From assembly GCF_014805685.1 (NCBI RefSeq), contig NC_060884.1, positions 14,242,856 through 14,306,855 on the forward strand: 64,000 bases of DNA, read 5' to 3'. This DNA is from Silurus meridionalis (lineage: Eukaryota; Chordata; Actinopteri; Siluriformes; Siluridae). The notes under the pieces were generated by a model. The model ran no database searches and was not told the origin of the DNA. It saw only the letters and a program-made list of their open reading frames with translations. This document shows positions 1 to 13,770 of the stretch, piece after piece. The translations under genes were made by a program, and so were the position numbers. Numbering within the stretch: position 1 is the stretch's first letter; each line of letters opens with the position of its first letter.

Positions 1-2364
1 AATGAAAAAAATGCATAGCCATCAACCCCAAACCTCTCACACTTCAAACTCTCTGAGGACCCCTTAGTGGAGCTTTGAGTCACTCCTGAGCCTTAAAGAC
101 AATATTGAGAGGCTTTTTTTTGTTATCACTTAGACTACAGTATGCATGTGTACTCTTTCACTAGATATCTTTAAACTTCTAGGCTGGTTGAGGATAGAGT
201 AGCTGCCTGAAGAGTTGCTATCATCTCTCGAGTGGCTGCTTTGTTTAGTCACTGCAGGGCAGCAGTTTTCTTACTGCACTCAAGTGGAAAAGTAAATTAG
301 TTTTCTCTCCCTGGATGAGGGAACAGTGTGAATGGAGTGTGTCGACAGGCAGGGTGCTGGACAACTTTGGGTGGGCCATAGTGGTCAATTTACTGTCTGT
401 TTGGCCAAAGCAGATACTCTCACTCCATACGGAGATGAGCAGAAGCGAGCTCGGGCTTATAGAAAGGCTCACACTGAGTCATGCAGAGAGGGGAGTGGAG
501 CGAGGCTTGTAAAGAGGCTTTTCAGGTCTTTTCAGCGCATCTCTTTCCTGGTTTGGCTCGATTCCAAAGGAAACTGAGCATTACAGTGTTTAGAAAATGA
601 TAATGCTCATTTTTCAGTCCTGATAAAACTCAGCAGAGAAGGACTTGTCCGAAAATCCCACTAAATAAATCACCAATAAAAATGTTCTTCAGGGTGCCCA
701 AACCACCACCATCTTCACATATCCCCATCCACAAGGAATGTGGAATTCCAGACAGGAAAGAGCAAAAGAGACGAAAAAAAGGGGAGGTGAGAGGAGAGAA
801 GAGGAACGGTTCAGGAGACATCTGGTGCTGATTTGGCCAGGGTGTTGTGGACATGCTCGGCCTTACAATTGTTTTGACTTAGATTCCAGGGGAAGTTGCT
901 ATTATTTGTTTTTGAATAGCATGCAGGGCTATTAATCGGCAAACACAGGCAGCGATTCTGTACAGCAGGTATCAGCAATTTAGAGACCAGTGACATACGA
1001 AAAACTTGATGATCTCTGGATGCTTAGGATAGAGACAGAATGAAAAAAATAATTTAAGCAGTTAGTAAATGTGCGGCATGTCGTCTCTTCTTATGTAAAC
1101 ATTCTTTAGTGATGTGCAGATGAAAATCATTACAAATGCCAGGACATTTACCTTTCACAAAGCATTAATCATGCCAGCACACACACGTGGCAGGTAGGCT
1201 GAGTGTAAAAGCAATGCTGACAGACTGGAGGGAAACCCACAAATGAATAAATAAACAAAAAAGACGTGGGAGAGCTCATCACTTTAAGAAGCACACTGAT
1301 TCAGACTCGCATCTCTTCAAGTGTAGTGAGACTAAAAGAGCTTCACAGCCTTGATGCCCTGAGCATCTGCATAGGCATAAAACCGCAAACCTGAGAGAAC
1401 TGCCAAAGAAAACGAAGCACAAATACAGTTTGCACTTAACTGGGAGAAGGAAAAAGAGAGAAAGAATGGGGAATGAAAAGCATGCAAAAAAAGAATCACC
1501 ATAAGTAATGGATTATTAATGACTGTGAGTAGCATGTTTTACTTATGTTTTTTTGTTTTTTTTTGTCAGGATGCAGAAATGTTTGTGGCAGGAATTTCTA
1601 CAAATGAAGTTTCAGAGTTTTTACTCTGAAAAAATTGGTAGGTTCGACAGCTTTACTGTGGTTATGAAACTTCAGACTCTGGCTTCCCCCCAGCACAGCG
1701 CACTCCAAGCTGACAGTAATTGAAACTGGCATTGACTTGATTTAGAGAGGTGTTGGGTATGGTGAGTGCTTGCTTAAGTAATGTATTTGCTTAGGATGCA
1801 TTGCAAGTATTTTACTGTTGCTTATGGTGCTGCAGTAAATAAATGTTGCAAACAGGGTGGAGTAATAAAGAAGAATTAGAAGATGGGCCAGAAATAAAAA
1901 GATGTAGGAGATTGGTATTCAATTAAAATTAAGTAATTGACACTGTGAAAGTAGCACACACTCCTTTCATAAGTGTTTAAAGAGCATAACTATAATGAAT
2001 AAATTTTTAACATTTGGCCAAAAGGAACAGTATGAGAAATACTGCATTTTCGTTTTTACTATGGCGAGGTGCTTTTATGATGAGCTCAGCTTGTCAGCAA
2101 AAGATTTGAGTGAGTCTGTAAAGAAATCCCACCTCCACTGCTCTACAGCTACTGCTAGGCCAACCATTGCACTTTTCCGAGTTAATGAAACAGTATCCGG
2201 AGCTGCGAGGCAGCTGGGAGGCAGAGGCACATTCATTCAGTGGATTAGGTGTGACGTTATTCCCAGTGCTTAACAAATACAGAGAAGAAGAGGACTGAAG
2301 CAACGCCTCACTGAGCAAGAATGTCCTCAACCTCTTGCTTAATGCAAGGAAACAGCCCACATCC
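1..2364. other. Non-coding, no gene recognised
   Basis: Both strands carry only short reading frames without family motifs, splice-bounded exons or codon bias. There are no clear transposon ends. It is probably intergenic DNA. Parts of it, such as 430-560 and 700-900, are less AT-rich than the surroundings and could hold regulatory sequence, but nothing in the sequence proves this. Confidence 0.5.

Positions 2365-2424
<60 letters not shown>
2365..2424. repeat. (TG)n microsatellite
   Basis: About 30 uninterrupted TG units, followed by imperfect TGTC units to about 2449. The cysteine/valine-rich reading frame across it is only a translation of the repeat. Confidence 0.97.
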
Positions 2425-2425
<1 letters not shown>

Positions 2426-2449
2426 TGTCTATCTGTGTGTCTGTGTGTG

Positions 2450-3707
2450 GTTTGTTACCATTACGTTCTCATTCATAGATCAATACACATACTGTACCTG
2501 AAATATTAAAAAGTGTCTTCGTAATATATGCTGATGGTCTTTAATCATACAATTATTGTATACAATTAAAAAAGATTGTACCACTAATAGGTTTTTAGGG
2601 TGAAAAATATATATACATTTTTGCCTGTCAGAATAATTAGGATCTACATTTTAACAGTTGTTCTATCATACACTGTGTATAATTTTGGAAAGTTTGATTA
2701 AAGTGCAAAGGCTATTATTAAGTGAGAATAAATGAAACTGTTTTTCTCTTGTCTGAAGACAGTCTGAAGACAGTAAGGTCTTGAAAGTGACTTTACTGGC
2801 AAATTTTATTTTCCCTTTTCTGGTCAGAAATATGTGTCTGGGTTAACGCCCAATGTACCATTAAAGACTTTATTTTCATTCAGAACTAGGGCAACGTGAA
2901 TGTTTTACAACCAGGCCCTGATTTATCAACAAAACAATATTTTTAATGAGACAAAAATATAGATATATTAGTATAGATCATTAATTATCAAGTGCAGAAC
3001 AGCTGGAAAAAGTTAAAGATTCTTTAATGTGACTTAAGTAGAACAAGTTGTCTCAAAGACTGATTTGTTTATTTTTAACTGACCGAAGCATCGCAAAATC
3101 TCTCTAGGTTATGTATAGGAACGAGAATTAAGTAGTTTACCACTCGACTCTTCTAGTCCGAGCCGTTCGGTGCAAAACAGAAAAACAGAATTGACTAGTC
3201 CATTAAAAGTCCCATGGTCCAAGTTGTTCCTTTGTCACGTGAATCCCGTCCACAGCATAAAAAACATTAGGTAAGCTACTCATTCTGTTAATCAACAATT
3301 TATCCTTAGCTGCAATGCCAGTTTTGGGAATTTTATTATTGGGACTATAGTCAAGGTTTGTGTATGTAGAAGTGTTGGGGGATCTGTTTATTGAAAATGT
3401 AACATTTTATTTTATTTCTGATCAAAGGAATGAATTGAACTAATGATTTTTTTATTTTGATGAATGCCGTTTAAAAAAACAAGTCACCATAATCTAATCT
3501 TCCCATCACTATTATGTGAGAGAGAAAAATATAAGTCTTATTAAGACTTTCACACTGCAGAAAAACAAATCAATAAACATATCTTAAACATAGTTAGACT
3601 GTAACTGTATTTTAATACAATGTAATTTAATGCATTTTTATATGAAAATAATTTGGTGCCCCCTAAAGATAAATGAGCAATATAGAAATGGCGAAGAAAT
3701 GGGTATT

Positions 3708-3708
<1 letters not shown>
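2450..3708. other. Non-coding AT-rich DNA
   Basis: No reading frame, RNA gene or transposon end was recognised on either strand. Confidence 0.45.
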
Positions 3709-3764
<56 letters not shown>

Positions 3765-3791
3765 TAATAATAATAATAATAAAATTAATAA
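3709..3791. repeat. (AAT)n microsatellite
   Basis: An ATA/AAT trinucleotide array with a single-base interruption near 3762. Confidence 0.95.
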
Positions 3792-4298
3792 CTTTTTTGC
3801 ATACTGCTAATAGAAAATACTAGATCGGTGTAATTATATGTATTGTTCTTATTATTGCAGTGGAAGCCAGATAGATGAGATGAGCAACAGAAAATTAAAC
3901 CTCTCTATCATCTTAGCCTCTTTCGTTCTTATCTTTACTAATGAAGCACTCCATTCTCTAGGTGTCAGAGCAAGTGTCTACAGGCCTGACCCTTCGCTAG
4001 CCTTCCTACTTCATCAACACATCACTCAAGCCAAGTTGTCCCCGGGACACAACCACCCCCTGGCTAGCACAGGTGAACTGCTTAAATTAGATTTAATAGA
4101 CTGATGACTAACAAGCCAGGATGAATGTGTGGGAAAGTGAGCACAGGTGACTTTTATAGAGTAAGGCCCCATGTGTGAGGGAAAGCAGCCAGCGGTCAGG
4201 GTGTGCGCTGGAACTCGTTTTGGATTTAATTTAAAGGCATGTGGAGAGGATGCTAGAATATAGTTTTGTATGTAAAGTGGATTGAAGAGACATAGAAT

Positions 4299-4406
<108 letters not shown>

Positions 4407-4617
4407 GGTTTTTAAAATGGGTGATAATAAAAAAAATCATAAACAATACTCCTCTGGTTGTCTGTGATTTTCTAATAAACAACAACATAATAATTACAGA
4501 TGTGGCATGAAACTGAGATTTTAATAAAAAGCATAAAAAAACAGTATATGATATGATAGAAATGACCCAACCAGGTTATCAAACATTATTTGATCATTAT
4601 AACATCCTTTCTCCCTC

Positions 4618-4720
<103 letters not shown>

Positions 4721-4736
4721 GAGAGAGACAGAAAGT

Positions 4737-4823
4737 GTCTATCTATCTCTATCTCTCTATCTCTATCTATCTATCTATCTATCTATCTATCCATCCATCC
4801 ATCCATCCATCCATCCATCCATC

Positions 4824-4917
<94 letters not shown>

Positions 4918-4931
4918 TTATCTATCTATCT
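4737..4931. repeat. (ATCT)n / (ATCC)n tetranucleotide array
   Basis: ATCT units with an internal block of ATCC units (about 4787-4822). Downstream, to about 5005, short GATA-type units in the opposite orientation occur, so single strands could fold back. Confidence 0.95.
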
Positions 4932-5651
4932 TTTAAGACTCTATAGATAGATCTATTGATAGATAGATAAAATCTAGATACAATCTATAGATAGATGGAT
5001 AGATACTGAAATGCAACTTTAAAAAATGCTTGCTCTATGAAACTATCAAATCTCTTAATTTTATTTTTGATTTGCCGTTAAATTCTTGTTCAGATGAATG
5101 AAATTTAGTAATGCACTATAACTCGCTGATGCTCTCCTCTGTGTAGTGTATTCTTGACTTAATGCTGTAAATTTATTGACAGCTTTTAAAAATATTTACC
5201 ACACCACTTCCTTTTCTCAACAGGCGCCCGGCCTGTAATCCTTCTGCCCCTTTATTAGATCATTTGTCAAACCTCAGACCATTTTTTCTCTCTTCTCTTT
5301 CTTTCTCTTTCTTCCCTGCACCCCCTCCCTTTCTTATCCTCTTTTCTGAGAGTGTTGTGCAATGGGTCTTGGTGGCTTAACTCCTTCCCTCCCCCTTCTT
5401 CCCTTCTTAAAACAGAATTTACAGCTGATTAGCCTATGCAGTAAAGACTGAGCCGGTCCCAAAAGGAACGCACCAAAAACATTTATGCAAGGCCAGACGC
5501 TCGGGCCTTTATGAGAAACATGTGCCGGAGAGGAGAGAAAAAAAAGAGAGAATAACTTGGTGAAGCAGCAATCCAGAAGTGCTCTGGAAATAGTATGAAA
5601 ATTAGAGAAACAGAGATTTGGTTTCATCGGCACAGAGTAAACAATAAAGGG

Positions 5652-5705
<54 letters not shown>
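5652..5705. repeat. (TG)n microsatellite
   Basis: About 26 TG units. The His-Thr reading frame on the minus strand comes from this array. Confidence 0.96.
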
Positions 5706-5706
<1 letters not shown>

Positions 5707-6249
5707 ATGTATAACACAAGAGTTGTATCTTCTTTCCTCAACCGCCATGTTTTTATGCTACAAAGTGGAGAAACATCATGTTCAACTTTTGTTAGCAATA
5801 AGCTAGTCAGTGATTAATGTATATGACTGTTCTCAAAACTGAAAACTGTATAATTACTATTATAGGTTCAACAAGATGCTATATCAATAGTATGTTGATA
5901 GAGCTAGTAGCATATTCTTGTGTATACAGTATAACTAATTTGAAAGTAAGAAGTGCTACTTTGTTTACTGTTCATGCTGTGAGCAGTCATGCTAATATGT
6001 TGTGACTTACTGAACTTGGAGTTGAAAAGTTCCCTGAGCAGGAATTTTAGGAGCACTTTCTTTGGCTTTTGCTAGCATATGGTTAAAGATTACAGCCATT
6101 AATTGATCTTGGGATCAACAATGCCTCTTTAGAGCACACTTTAGACCTCTTTTGTGATTCCTGCACAAACACGCCCTTTTTACCTGTACTTTTTTGTCAT
6201 TTACCAAATTCCTTCTATACTCTAGCTCTGTCATATTACAGCTATTCAA

Positions 6250-6535
6250 CTGGAAGTCTTCTTCTGAGAGCCAGACATGAGAGCTTTTTAAACTGCTGCT
6301 AATCCTCCGAACACAGCAACACCAAATACATAAACTCACTAATGCCCAGAATTGTTTGGTATCACTCGGATCAACTGGAGAGAGAATAATAACATTCCTC
6401 CCACCCAAACAGCATGGCCGATTCTGCTCATTCACTTTCCAGGCCACCAATGGCTTTGGCATCGTCAGGATTCAAAATCGTGATCTCCTGATGATAGGGC
6501 AAACTCTTTACTGTTGCACCACTCAAGAGCTACAC
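6250..6535 (-). mobile_element. Probable tRNA-derived SINE, decayed
   Basis: Read on the minus strand, the block begins with a tRNA-like head: a box-A-like segment (GAGTGGTGCAACAGT) and, about 40 bases on, a box-B-like GATTTTGAATCC. A diverged body follows. The arrangement fits a fish tRNA-derived SINE lying antisense. Family and exact 3' end were not determined. Confidence 0.45.
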
Positions 6536-7162
6536 ACTTCAAAATGTGGAAAAGCACAGAGCTAGAGCTCATTGATATGCAACAGCATGCACCCGGAGGC
6601 AGCAGAGGTATGTTATTTATTAGAGCTCTAAGAGACGAGGTCTGGCATTGGCTACTGTGTGGCAGTGCCTGTGTGCATGATCATGCAGCTCACAGAAACA
6701 CGCGCACACACATAGACACTAGCCACAGGTATGTCCCCAACTCGGTGGGTAACTGTTGCTCCAGCCAGAGAGCTGTCAGAAACGTTGCTCTCATCCCTCA
6801 GCGTAACGAGAGGCGATCACGCTCAAGCAGCCAGCAACTAGAAGGGGGGTGTGTTGGGTTTGTTCCACTCATGCACATGTGGAGGTTTGGGTTTTCCCCC
6901 TGTCTCTCGGGCTTCAGGCTTCCCTCGTTAGGCCCATGAATGCTGCCAATTACTCTAAGCAGTGGAAAACATCTTCAGGAGTTCTGTTACCAGAAAGTGA
7001 TGTCAGGTGGAGAGTAGGAACGAGCCATAATCAAGGCAAATAGGGCTAAGTGCATTATCATTCAGCAAGATCACATGTGATAATACACTGTGGGTGGGTG
7101 CTTGTTCTATCCCATTTAAATGGTCGATGTTTTAACTGAATTTTTAAACAAAAAGACAAATT

Positions 7163-7400
7163 GGGAGGAGGTGGTAGCTCAGTTACTAGGGCTCTGAGTT
7201 ACTGATCGGAAGGTTGGGGGTTCAAGCTCCAATATCACTAAGCTGACACTTTTGGGCCCTTGAACAAAGCCCTTAACCTTTTGTGCTGCATGGGGCGCTG
7301 TATCATAGCTGACCCTGTGCTCTGACCCCTGATCACTGGGATATCCGAAGAAAAGTATTTCACTGTGCTGTAATGTTCATGTGACAAGTAAAAACCCCCT
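7163..7400 (+). mobile_element. tRNA-derived SINE (V-SINE/Mermaid-like)
   Basis: The head resembles a tRNA gene, with box A near GTAGCTCAGTTACTAGGG and box B near GGTTCAAGCTCC. It is followed by the CTTGAACAAAGCCCTTAACC core shared by fish V-SINEs and a 3' tail ending TGTGACAAGTAAA. A second, shorter copy of the tail motif lies at about 7450-7480. It does not fold as a usable tRNA. Confidence 0.75.
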
Positions 7401-7499
7401 TTACCCCCCTTTTAACCTGTAACACTGCTGAAATATGCATAGAAACAATTGCACTGTACTGTAATGTACTTGTGACATGTTAAAACATAATAATAAATA

Positions 7500-10235
7500 A
7501 TAAATAAACATTAAATGTAAAGATGCCATTTAAACAAATACAATATTCAGACTGAAAAGATTATGTATTTTACATAGATACAAACACAGATACAAAAAGG
7601 AGGTGCACTATTATTTATTTATTTGATGGTTTAATATAACCAGAATTTATTTAATGAGGATATATACATGAGGATTATATATTGGTATTGGAATCCCATT
7701 GAAAACAGCAAAAATATTTCTCTAAGTGGCAATTTCTTTTATTTTCAGGTGAGCCTGAACAGAATAAACTATAATGCATTTATATTAATTATTTGAATAG
7801 ATTTGGGGGATTACATTCAGATAAGATTTGTTTGAAAATATTGTGGGGTGGTATAAAAAAAATAATTGCATGGGCAAATAACAAACACAAAACAATCTTT
7901 AATTGTGGTTATTTATAAACTTGAGGGGTTTATGTAGCTAAGATTATGACATGACCATGCTGACAGTACTGACTGGCATTTATCTACCTGGTTAATAATA
8001 TTTTCCAGTGGTCTGGATTACATTTATTAAAAGCAAATCAAACAAAAATCTCTTTAGGTCATGCCATGCTAGTACTGATATATAAATGACCAAACAGTCA
8101 GAAATACAGATACAGATACAAATATAATAGAATAAAGTAGAATAACGAGACTGCAGTAACCAGACTGCATTTGGCTGTAGAGCTTTTTTGTATCACTGAT
8201 GATGTTAAACATACATTACTTCAGCCTTTGTATGCTTTGTATTAGCAACTTTGGAATTCACTTATTACATTTTTAAGGTTTTACTGCATTTTTCAGCCAT
8301 ACCAGAAAAAAGAAATCCTAGATATTGCATTACTGTTACTAATTTATTTAGTCATGGTTAAGATTATTATGAGGATTCTTCATAAAAACTTAATAATAAT
8401 TGACCCATAGAGCACTAATGGCGTTGGCATACTTTCCAGAGAAAGTCTTTTCAGGAAACTTTAGTCATTGCCATGTTATGACTCTTATCCAATTTGTAAT
8501 GATTTGTCTAGAAACATTTCAAGTGGAGAGATTTATCACTACAGGTGATAAACAATGTGCAAAAGACTCCCATTTCTGAACTACCTCACATTCTTTTACT
8601 ATTGTGCATATTTTGAAGACTACCTTTTGAAATGTAATCAAATCATGTCTTCCCTTCCCCAGTAGAACCACTATTATTTTAACCTCAATCTCTATACCAT
8701 CCCAGGCTACCCTGAATGTCCCTAGTATGGTTTGTTTCCTGCTTTGGAGAAATAAAAGAAGGAAGAAAAAGTGGTGCATTCTTAAGGGTTCTGGAATTTT
8801 GGCTGCCTTCAAGTGGCTGGAGATTCTTTTGGTGAGGAGGAGCCCCTGCTGTGGAGGCGGTGAGATGCCTGCGCAAACTAAGATGCTAAATACGTTTGTT
8901 TTACTGCCCCGTCAGCCAGGATGACTACATCTAATGGTTGCCCCGGGTTCAGAGGCCAGTTTGAAATGATTCTGATTACATGAAAAGGACCTTGGATTTT
9001 TCTATTGCTCTAAATAAACAGCTATTGCATCAAATAAACAACCTTTAATTCTGAAGTGAGAAAACATCCAAACAAGTTCTCCAGATCAACAATGAATATG
9101 GCAGAGATACTCGATGTATTACAAAGAGAAACCTAACAGCATGCCACATGATCTAATGAGCAAAACATCTACAGCCTTCATACTTCTTTATAATCAAATA
9201 ACTCCCATTACACACATTACTCGCACCACCGAAGATATTCAGGAAACTCTATCATTAATACTTAATGGCCTGAACCTTATTCATGCACATCAATCATCTG
9301 GCCATCCTCTTCCATAAAGTCCTCTGTGTACATCAATGTTAAACCAATCAATGTCTCCGTGTGGCTCAGGAAATTGATTTTTATTAGCACTCAAGAAAAC
9401 TTTTATCTCTCTCTTCCAAGGAACTGTAGCAGTGACCTGTCACTGACCATTTCTGTTCATATCTATTGTTGATAGTGAGAGAAAATCGACTTGTAATAAT
9501 TCTGAGAAAGGCGCATCACTGCTTTAGTTGAGACATACGATATTATAGTATATTATTTAATATGAATGGATATATCACAACAATATTTCATTCTTGAATC
9601 TGATTGGGCAGTGTTGATTAATTGTCTATAACAGCAGCTCAGACAATTGTACTTATTTCAAACACGTCATTGTTTGGATTGCAATATCTCATTCACAGGG
9701 GCTTGCACGGTGGACACGGCTAATCATAAACAGATGTGTTGCTATTTTTTTTATTATTACAAAGAAATCTTTTTTTCTTGTTTTCTTATTATTATTAAAA
9801 TATCCAAAGACACTTACATTGGAAATCTTTGGAAACAGTAGTGGGAAGCTAATTACATGACATTTCCAATGCTTTATAGAATCAGCAGATAATTATTTGC
9901 TGTTTAAAAAGTTATGGATTAAAGTATACACCCAGTACTGAAACCATTGTGCAACTGCTTCAGCTCCATATAACGACCAATACATATTTTATGAATGTTA
10001 AAGCTGGCATGGCTAGTTAGGACCTAAAGATCATTTTGCAGATCATTTGCACACCTAATGTTTTAATCTATGTGACAATTATATGATAAAAAAAAAAGTG
10101 GCCATCTTTTTCCTGGTTTGATTGTAATTTACATGTTCGCCCTGAAAGTGCCTGGATTTCCCAAATGGCTTTGGTTTGCAAGTAGGTCAACAGGCTTTCT
10201 GAACTGTGCTTCAGTACACAAATTAAGTGAATATA
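7500..10235. other. Non-coding, no gene recognised
   Basis: AT-rich sequence without exon-like frames. A more balanced stretch at about 8520-8930 could be an old conserved or repeat-derived segment, but no motif identifies it. Confidence 0.4.
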
Positions 10236-10239
10236 CTTC

Positions 10240-10990
10240 TGGGATAGGTTTGTCTACGCACCTCTTTACAACTCCACACATCATCACAACTCTACACACC
10301 TCACCGTATCTCTACACATCTCACCTTGCCTCTTCATAACTCCACACACTTAAACACAGCTCTACACACCTCACCACATCATACCATACCTCTTTACAAC
10401 TCCACACACTTCAGCACAAATCTACACACCTCTACTCATTTTAATATACCTCTGTACAACTCTATGCACTTCAACATACCACTGAACACTTCATCATACT
10501 ACACACCTTAACAAAAATTTCCCAATACCTCTGCACACCTCACCACAGTTTTTTTAAACCTCACCACACCTCTACACACCTTATCATACCTCGACACACC
10601 TCTGCACACCTCACCACACATAAAATAAGATATACCTTTATTCGTCCCACAGTGGGGAAATTTCTCGCTTACAGTGGGGAAACTTACACATCACTCTGCA
10701 CATCTTAGTACTTTTCTCCAGCTCTGTACACAACTCCCCATTATTCTATATGCCTCATCACACCTCTTTACACCTCATCATACCTCTGCACACTAAACAA
10801 CACCTCAACATACCATTGCGGACTACATCACACCGCTACACAATACCCCTTTACACCTCAACACACCTTATAATGCCTCTGAACATTTCTGAATACCTCA
10901 CCACACTTGACCATACCTCTACACACCTTACAACACCTGGTCACACATCTACACCCTATACCTCTACACCTCACTTCACCATGACCATAA
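10240..10990. repeat. Decayed minisatellite rich in CACACCTC / CTCTACA units
   Basis: Some 50 loosely repeated units of about 10-16 bases built from CTCTACACACCTCAC-like words, with many substitutions and spacing changes. A short unrelated stretch (about 10,620-10,690) interrupts the array and contains a direct repeat of ACAGTGGGGAAA. The His/Thr/Ser/Leu-rich plus-strand frames come from the repeat and are not genes. Confidence 0.85.
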
Positions 10991-11020
10991 TCTGCCACAT
11001 TTCACCAAATCTCTGCAATA

Positions 11021-12010
11021 CAGTGCCTATAGAAATCACCATACCCTGTGAAAATCTATATCTTTTGTCACCATACACCCTGGAAGATAAAAGTAATGAA
11101 CTCTAACTTTTTGAGCAGTATGTACACAATGTAACTCTCACAAGCAAAGTGAAAATGAAATTTAAAAAACTAATTATTAAAATACCAGGTTAGCTTAGGT
11201 GTTTGATAAATCCCATTACGGTATTATAAATGGTACCCACCTGACATCAATTGTATAGGTTTTGTAGAGTAAATCCATTTGTAGAAAGGCACAAGTAAGG
11301 AAAAGGCTGAGAAAATATTTTTGAAGGCTTAAGCTATGCAGTGCTGTTCAGAGCATTATTAAGAAGTGGAAAACATATAGCACCACCAACACATTGCCTA
11401 GATCAGGCCATTCATCCATACTGGATGATCAAGAAGATTCCCAAGCTATTAAGAGGGGAACTTTGAATAACTTACAAGGCTTTATAGCTGGGACTGGTCA
11501 GTCTGTGCATATAACAACTATCTCACAAGCTTTAAATAAAGCTGGCCTGTTTGGTGGCAAGAAAGAAGCCTTTTTCCGAAAAAAATATAAAAAATAAAAA
11601 TAAAAACACCCCTAAATATTATGCCTCTGGCAAAAGGTGCTTTGGTCTGATGAGACCAAAATTGAAATTTAAAACCTTTTTGGACTGAATTTCAAGAACT
11701 ATGGACAAAAAGCAAACACAACACAGCATTCAAAACAGATCATACCTACTGTTAAGTAGGGTGGTGGCAGCATTATGTTGCGGGGGCGTTTATTTTCAGC
11801 AGGGACTGGACAATTGGTCAGGATTAAAGAGAAAACGGATGCTTCCAAGTACATCCATATTCTTGAGGAAACCTTTGTCCCTGCTAGACAGCAGAAGATG
11901 GGTAGGTCATTAACCTTCCAACATGACAATGATTCTAAATGTACCTCCAAATGATCAAAGCAATGTCTTATGGAAAGGAAGATAAATGGTCCTTAAGTGG
12001 ACACGCCAGA
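11021..12010 (+). mobile_element. Decayed Tc1-like transposon
   Basis: Remnants of a Tc1 transposase occur in order across frames: a helix-turn-helix end with TTISQALNKAGL (about 11,515), then DETKI near 11,650, KYIHILEETFVPARQQK at about 11,850, and HDNDSKCTSK near 11,925, which holds the second catalytic aspartate. Stops and frameshifts are numerous. The left end may be CAGTGCCTATAGAAATCAC at 11,021. No matching right end was found. Confidence 0.7.
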
Positions 12011-12101
12011 TACCTATCTTAAATATGATATTTTAAATTTTAAAAAAGCAGTCAGTTGACACTCACCGCAATTTTTTTAAATAAAATTGAATAAAAAAAA
12101 A

Positions 12102-12183
12102 CTAGCTTTGCACCACTAGATTGGGTAATATTTGTTCCTTGCATAATGAGCAAATATTACCCAACCTAGGTGTGCAAAGCTAG
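12102..12183. repeat. 82-bp near-perfect palindrome (mini-MITE-like)
   Basis: Two arms of about 34 bases (ACTAGCTTTGCAC... and ...GTGCAAAGCTAGT) are inverted complements with few mismatches around a loop of about a dozen bases. Both outer ends read CTAG, so a TA target duplication is possible. It could be a tiny DNA-transposon derivative or a foldback. Confidence 0.8.
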
Positions 12184-13400
12184 TACAGACATATCCAAAA
12201 AGATTAATATCTGTAATTAAAGCACCTCTAACCCCTCTATTTTGGCGTTCCTGACTAGGAAAATGAAGTTGCTGTTTAGCTGCATGGCTTATGGCTAGTA
12301 AACAATAGCCAATACAGTTTTTTCCAAGCTACACCCATTGGCTTTTTAGAAATATCTGCAACATTGTAGCGAACCTCTTTATCCCATCTATGAGAGGAAA
12401 ATGAGAACCACAGGCAGTACCTGGTGTCATTTGGATGTAAGTTAGAAAAATACATTCTAAGTACAGATTTAACCTGACATAAAACAAAGCATTGTAACTT
12501 TTTCAGACCCTTTAAAAGGCTGTGTACACAGTAAGTAAGATGCATTAATAGTTATTTAGCTTTTCTAAAGTGATAAGTTTGAGTGGACAAAAACACTGAT
12601 TGAAACTATGTAGCAGTTGCTCAGTTGGTTTGCATATCTTATTGATTAAACGTAACAAGATACAGTTAAAGTGTGATACAGTTTTGGTTAGATGTTACCT
12701 GAAACAAGTAAAAACATATCATACTACAACTATACCGCTTGTTCCAAGTATAGACCCCCCTTTTCCGCTGGCGTGCATATTTTGATTGAGCAACGGTTTC
12801 AAACATACAGCCTGAGGTGTGAGCCATGTCTTTCGTGCTGAATAGAGTGATAATCCCATGGACATAAAGACAGACATTGACAAAATGTGCTAATGAATTG
12901 AAATGTTAATTAGCTTTGTTTGTTGTTTTGTTTTGTAAATAATTTTGTTAAATATATTGATACTTTCCCTCACTTTAATATTATGGGATATTAATTGCAG
13001 ATTTACAATGTGTTTAATAATTATTCTAAATTATTCATTCAGGTTAAATGCAATTTGGGTTCTGATTATAATTCTAAAAAAGAGTTTAAGGGGGTTAACA
13101 TGTGCAATAGATTATTTATAAACAGTATAAACAAGGATGTTTTTTTAAGGCAGAGATGCCCTAATTAAAGACCATTGGCCAAAGTTGGCCTGCGTTGATA
13201 TATGATTTATATATGTTGTATACATTAAGACTTTTTCTGTTCTGGTAGAATCACAAATGAGAGGAACCATGGCAACTTTCACTTTACTTGCTATTTAACA
13301 TTTCTGCTGTGACGTGACAAGTCAGCTCCATCTAGTGTTCCATATAAAAGAGCCTTATATAAGATTATTTATAATAATCACCACAAGGGGCGCTATCCAA
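12184..13400. other. Non-coding region upstream of rtf2
   Basis: No exon-like frame. The last few hundred bases before the rtf2 start codon probably include its promoter. A TATATAAGAT-like word at about 13,354 and a TATATAAAATA word at 13,522 are visible, but neither can be assigned as a TATA box from sequence alone. Confidence 0.4.
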
Positions 13401-13552
13401 AATCACAAGCACTGTTTAAACCAGCCAAACGTGTTGTCTTTTTCAGGCTTTCTTTGGTTGTTTGTTTGCTACCACCAACTAGCTAGGTTAAGGTTTGTTC
13501 GTTGTGTGAACTCTCTGAATTGTATATAAAATATTTGGACTTGTGAGTAAAG

Positions 13553-13729
13553 ATGGGATGTGACGGAGGAACCATTCCTAAAAGACACGAACTAGTCAAA
13601 GGACCAAAGAAGGTGGAAAAGGTCTGAGCTAATTTTTCTAACATAATCGTGCGAACCTTAAAAGATAGCGAGCTGGCTATGATGTAGGCTAGTCAGTTGG
13701 GGAATCCGTTTATTAATAATAATAATAAC

Positions 13730-13770
<41 letters not shown>

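Noticed and set aside
4737..4931. A CRISPR-like array
   Set aside because: Units are 4-bp simple repeats without spacers, in vertebrate DNA.
5334..5798. 154-residue minus-strand frame as a gene
   Set aside because: It runs through a TG microsatellite (poly-His-Thr) and has no recognisable domain.
7163..7236. A functional tRNA gene
   Set aside because: A and B boxes are present but the acceptor and anticodon stems do not pair, and a SINE core follows immediately.
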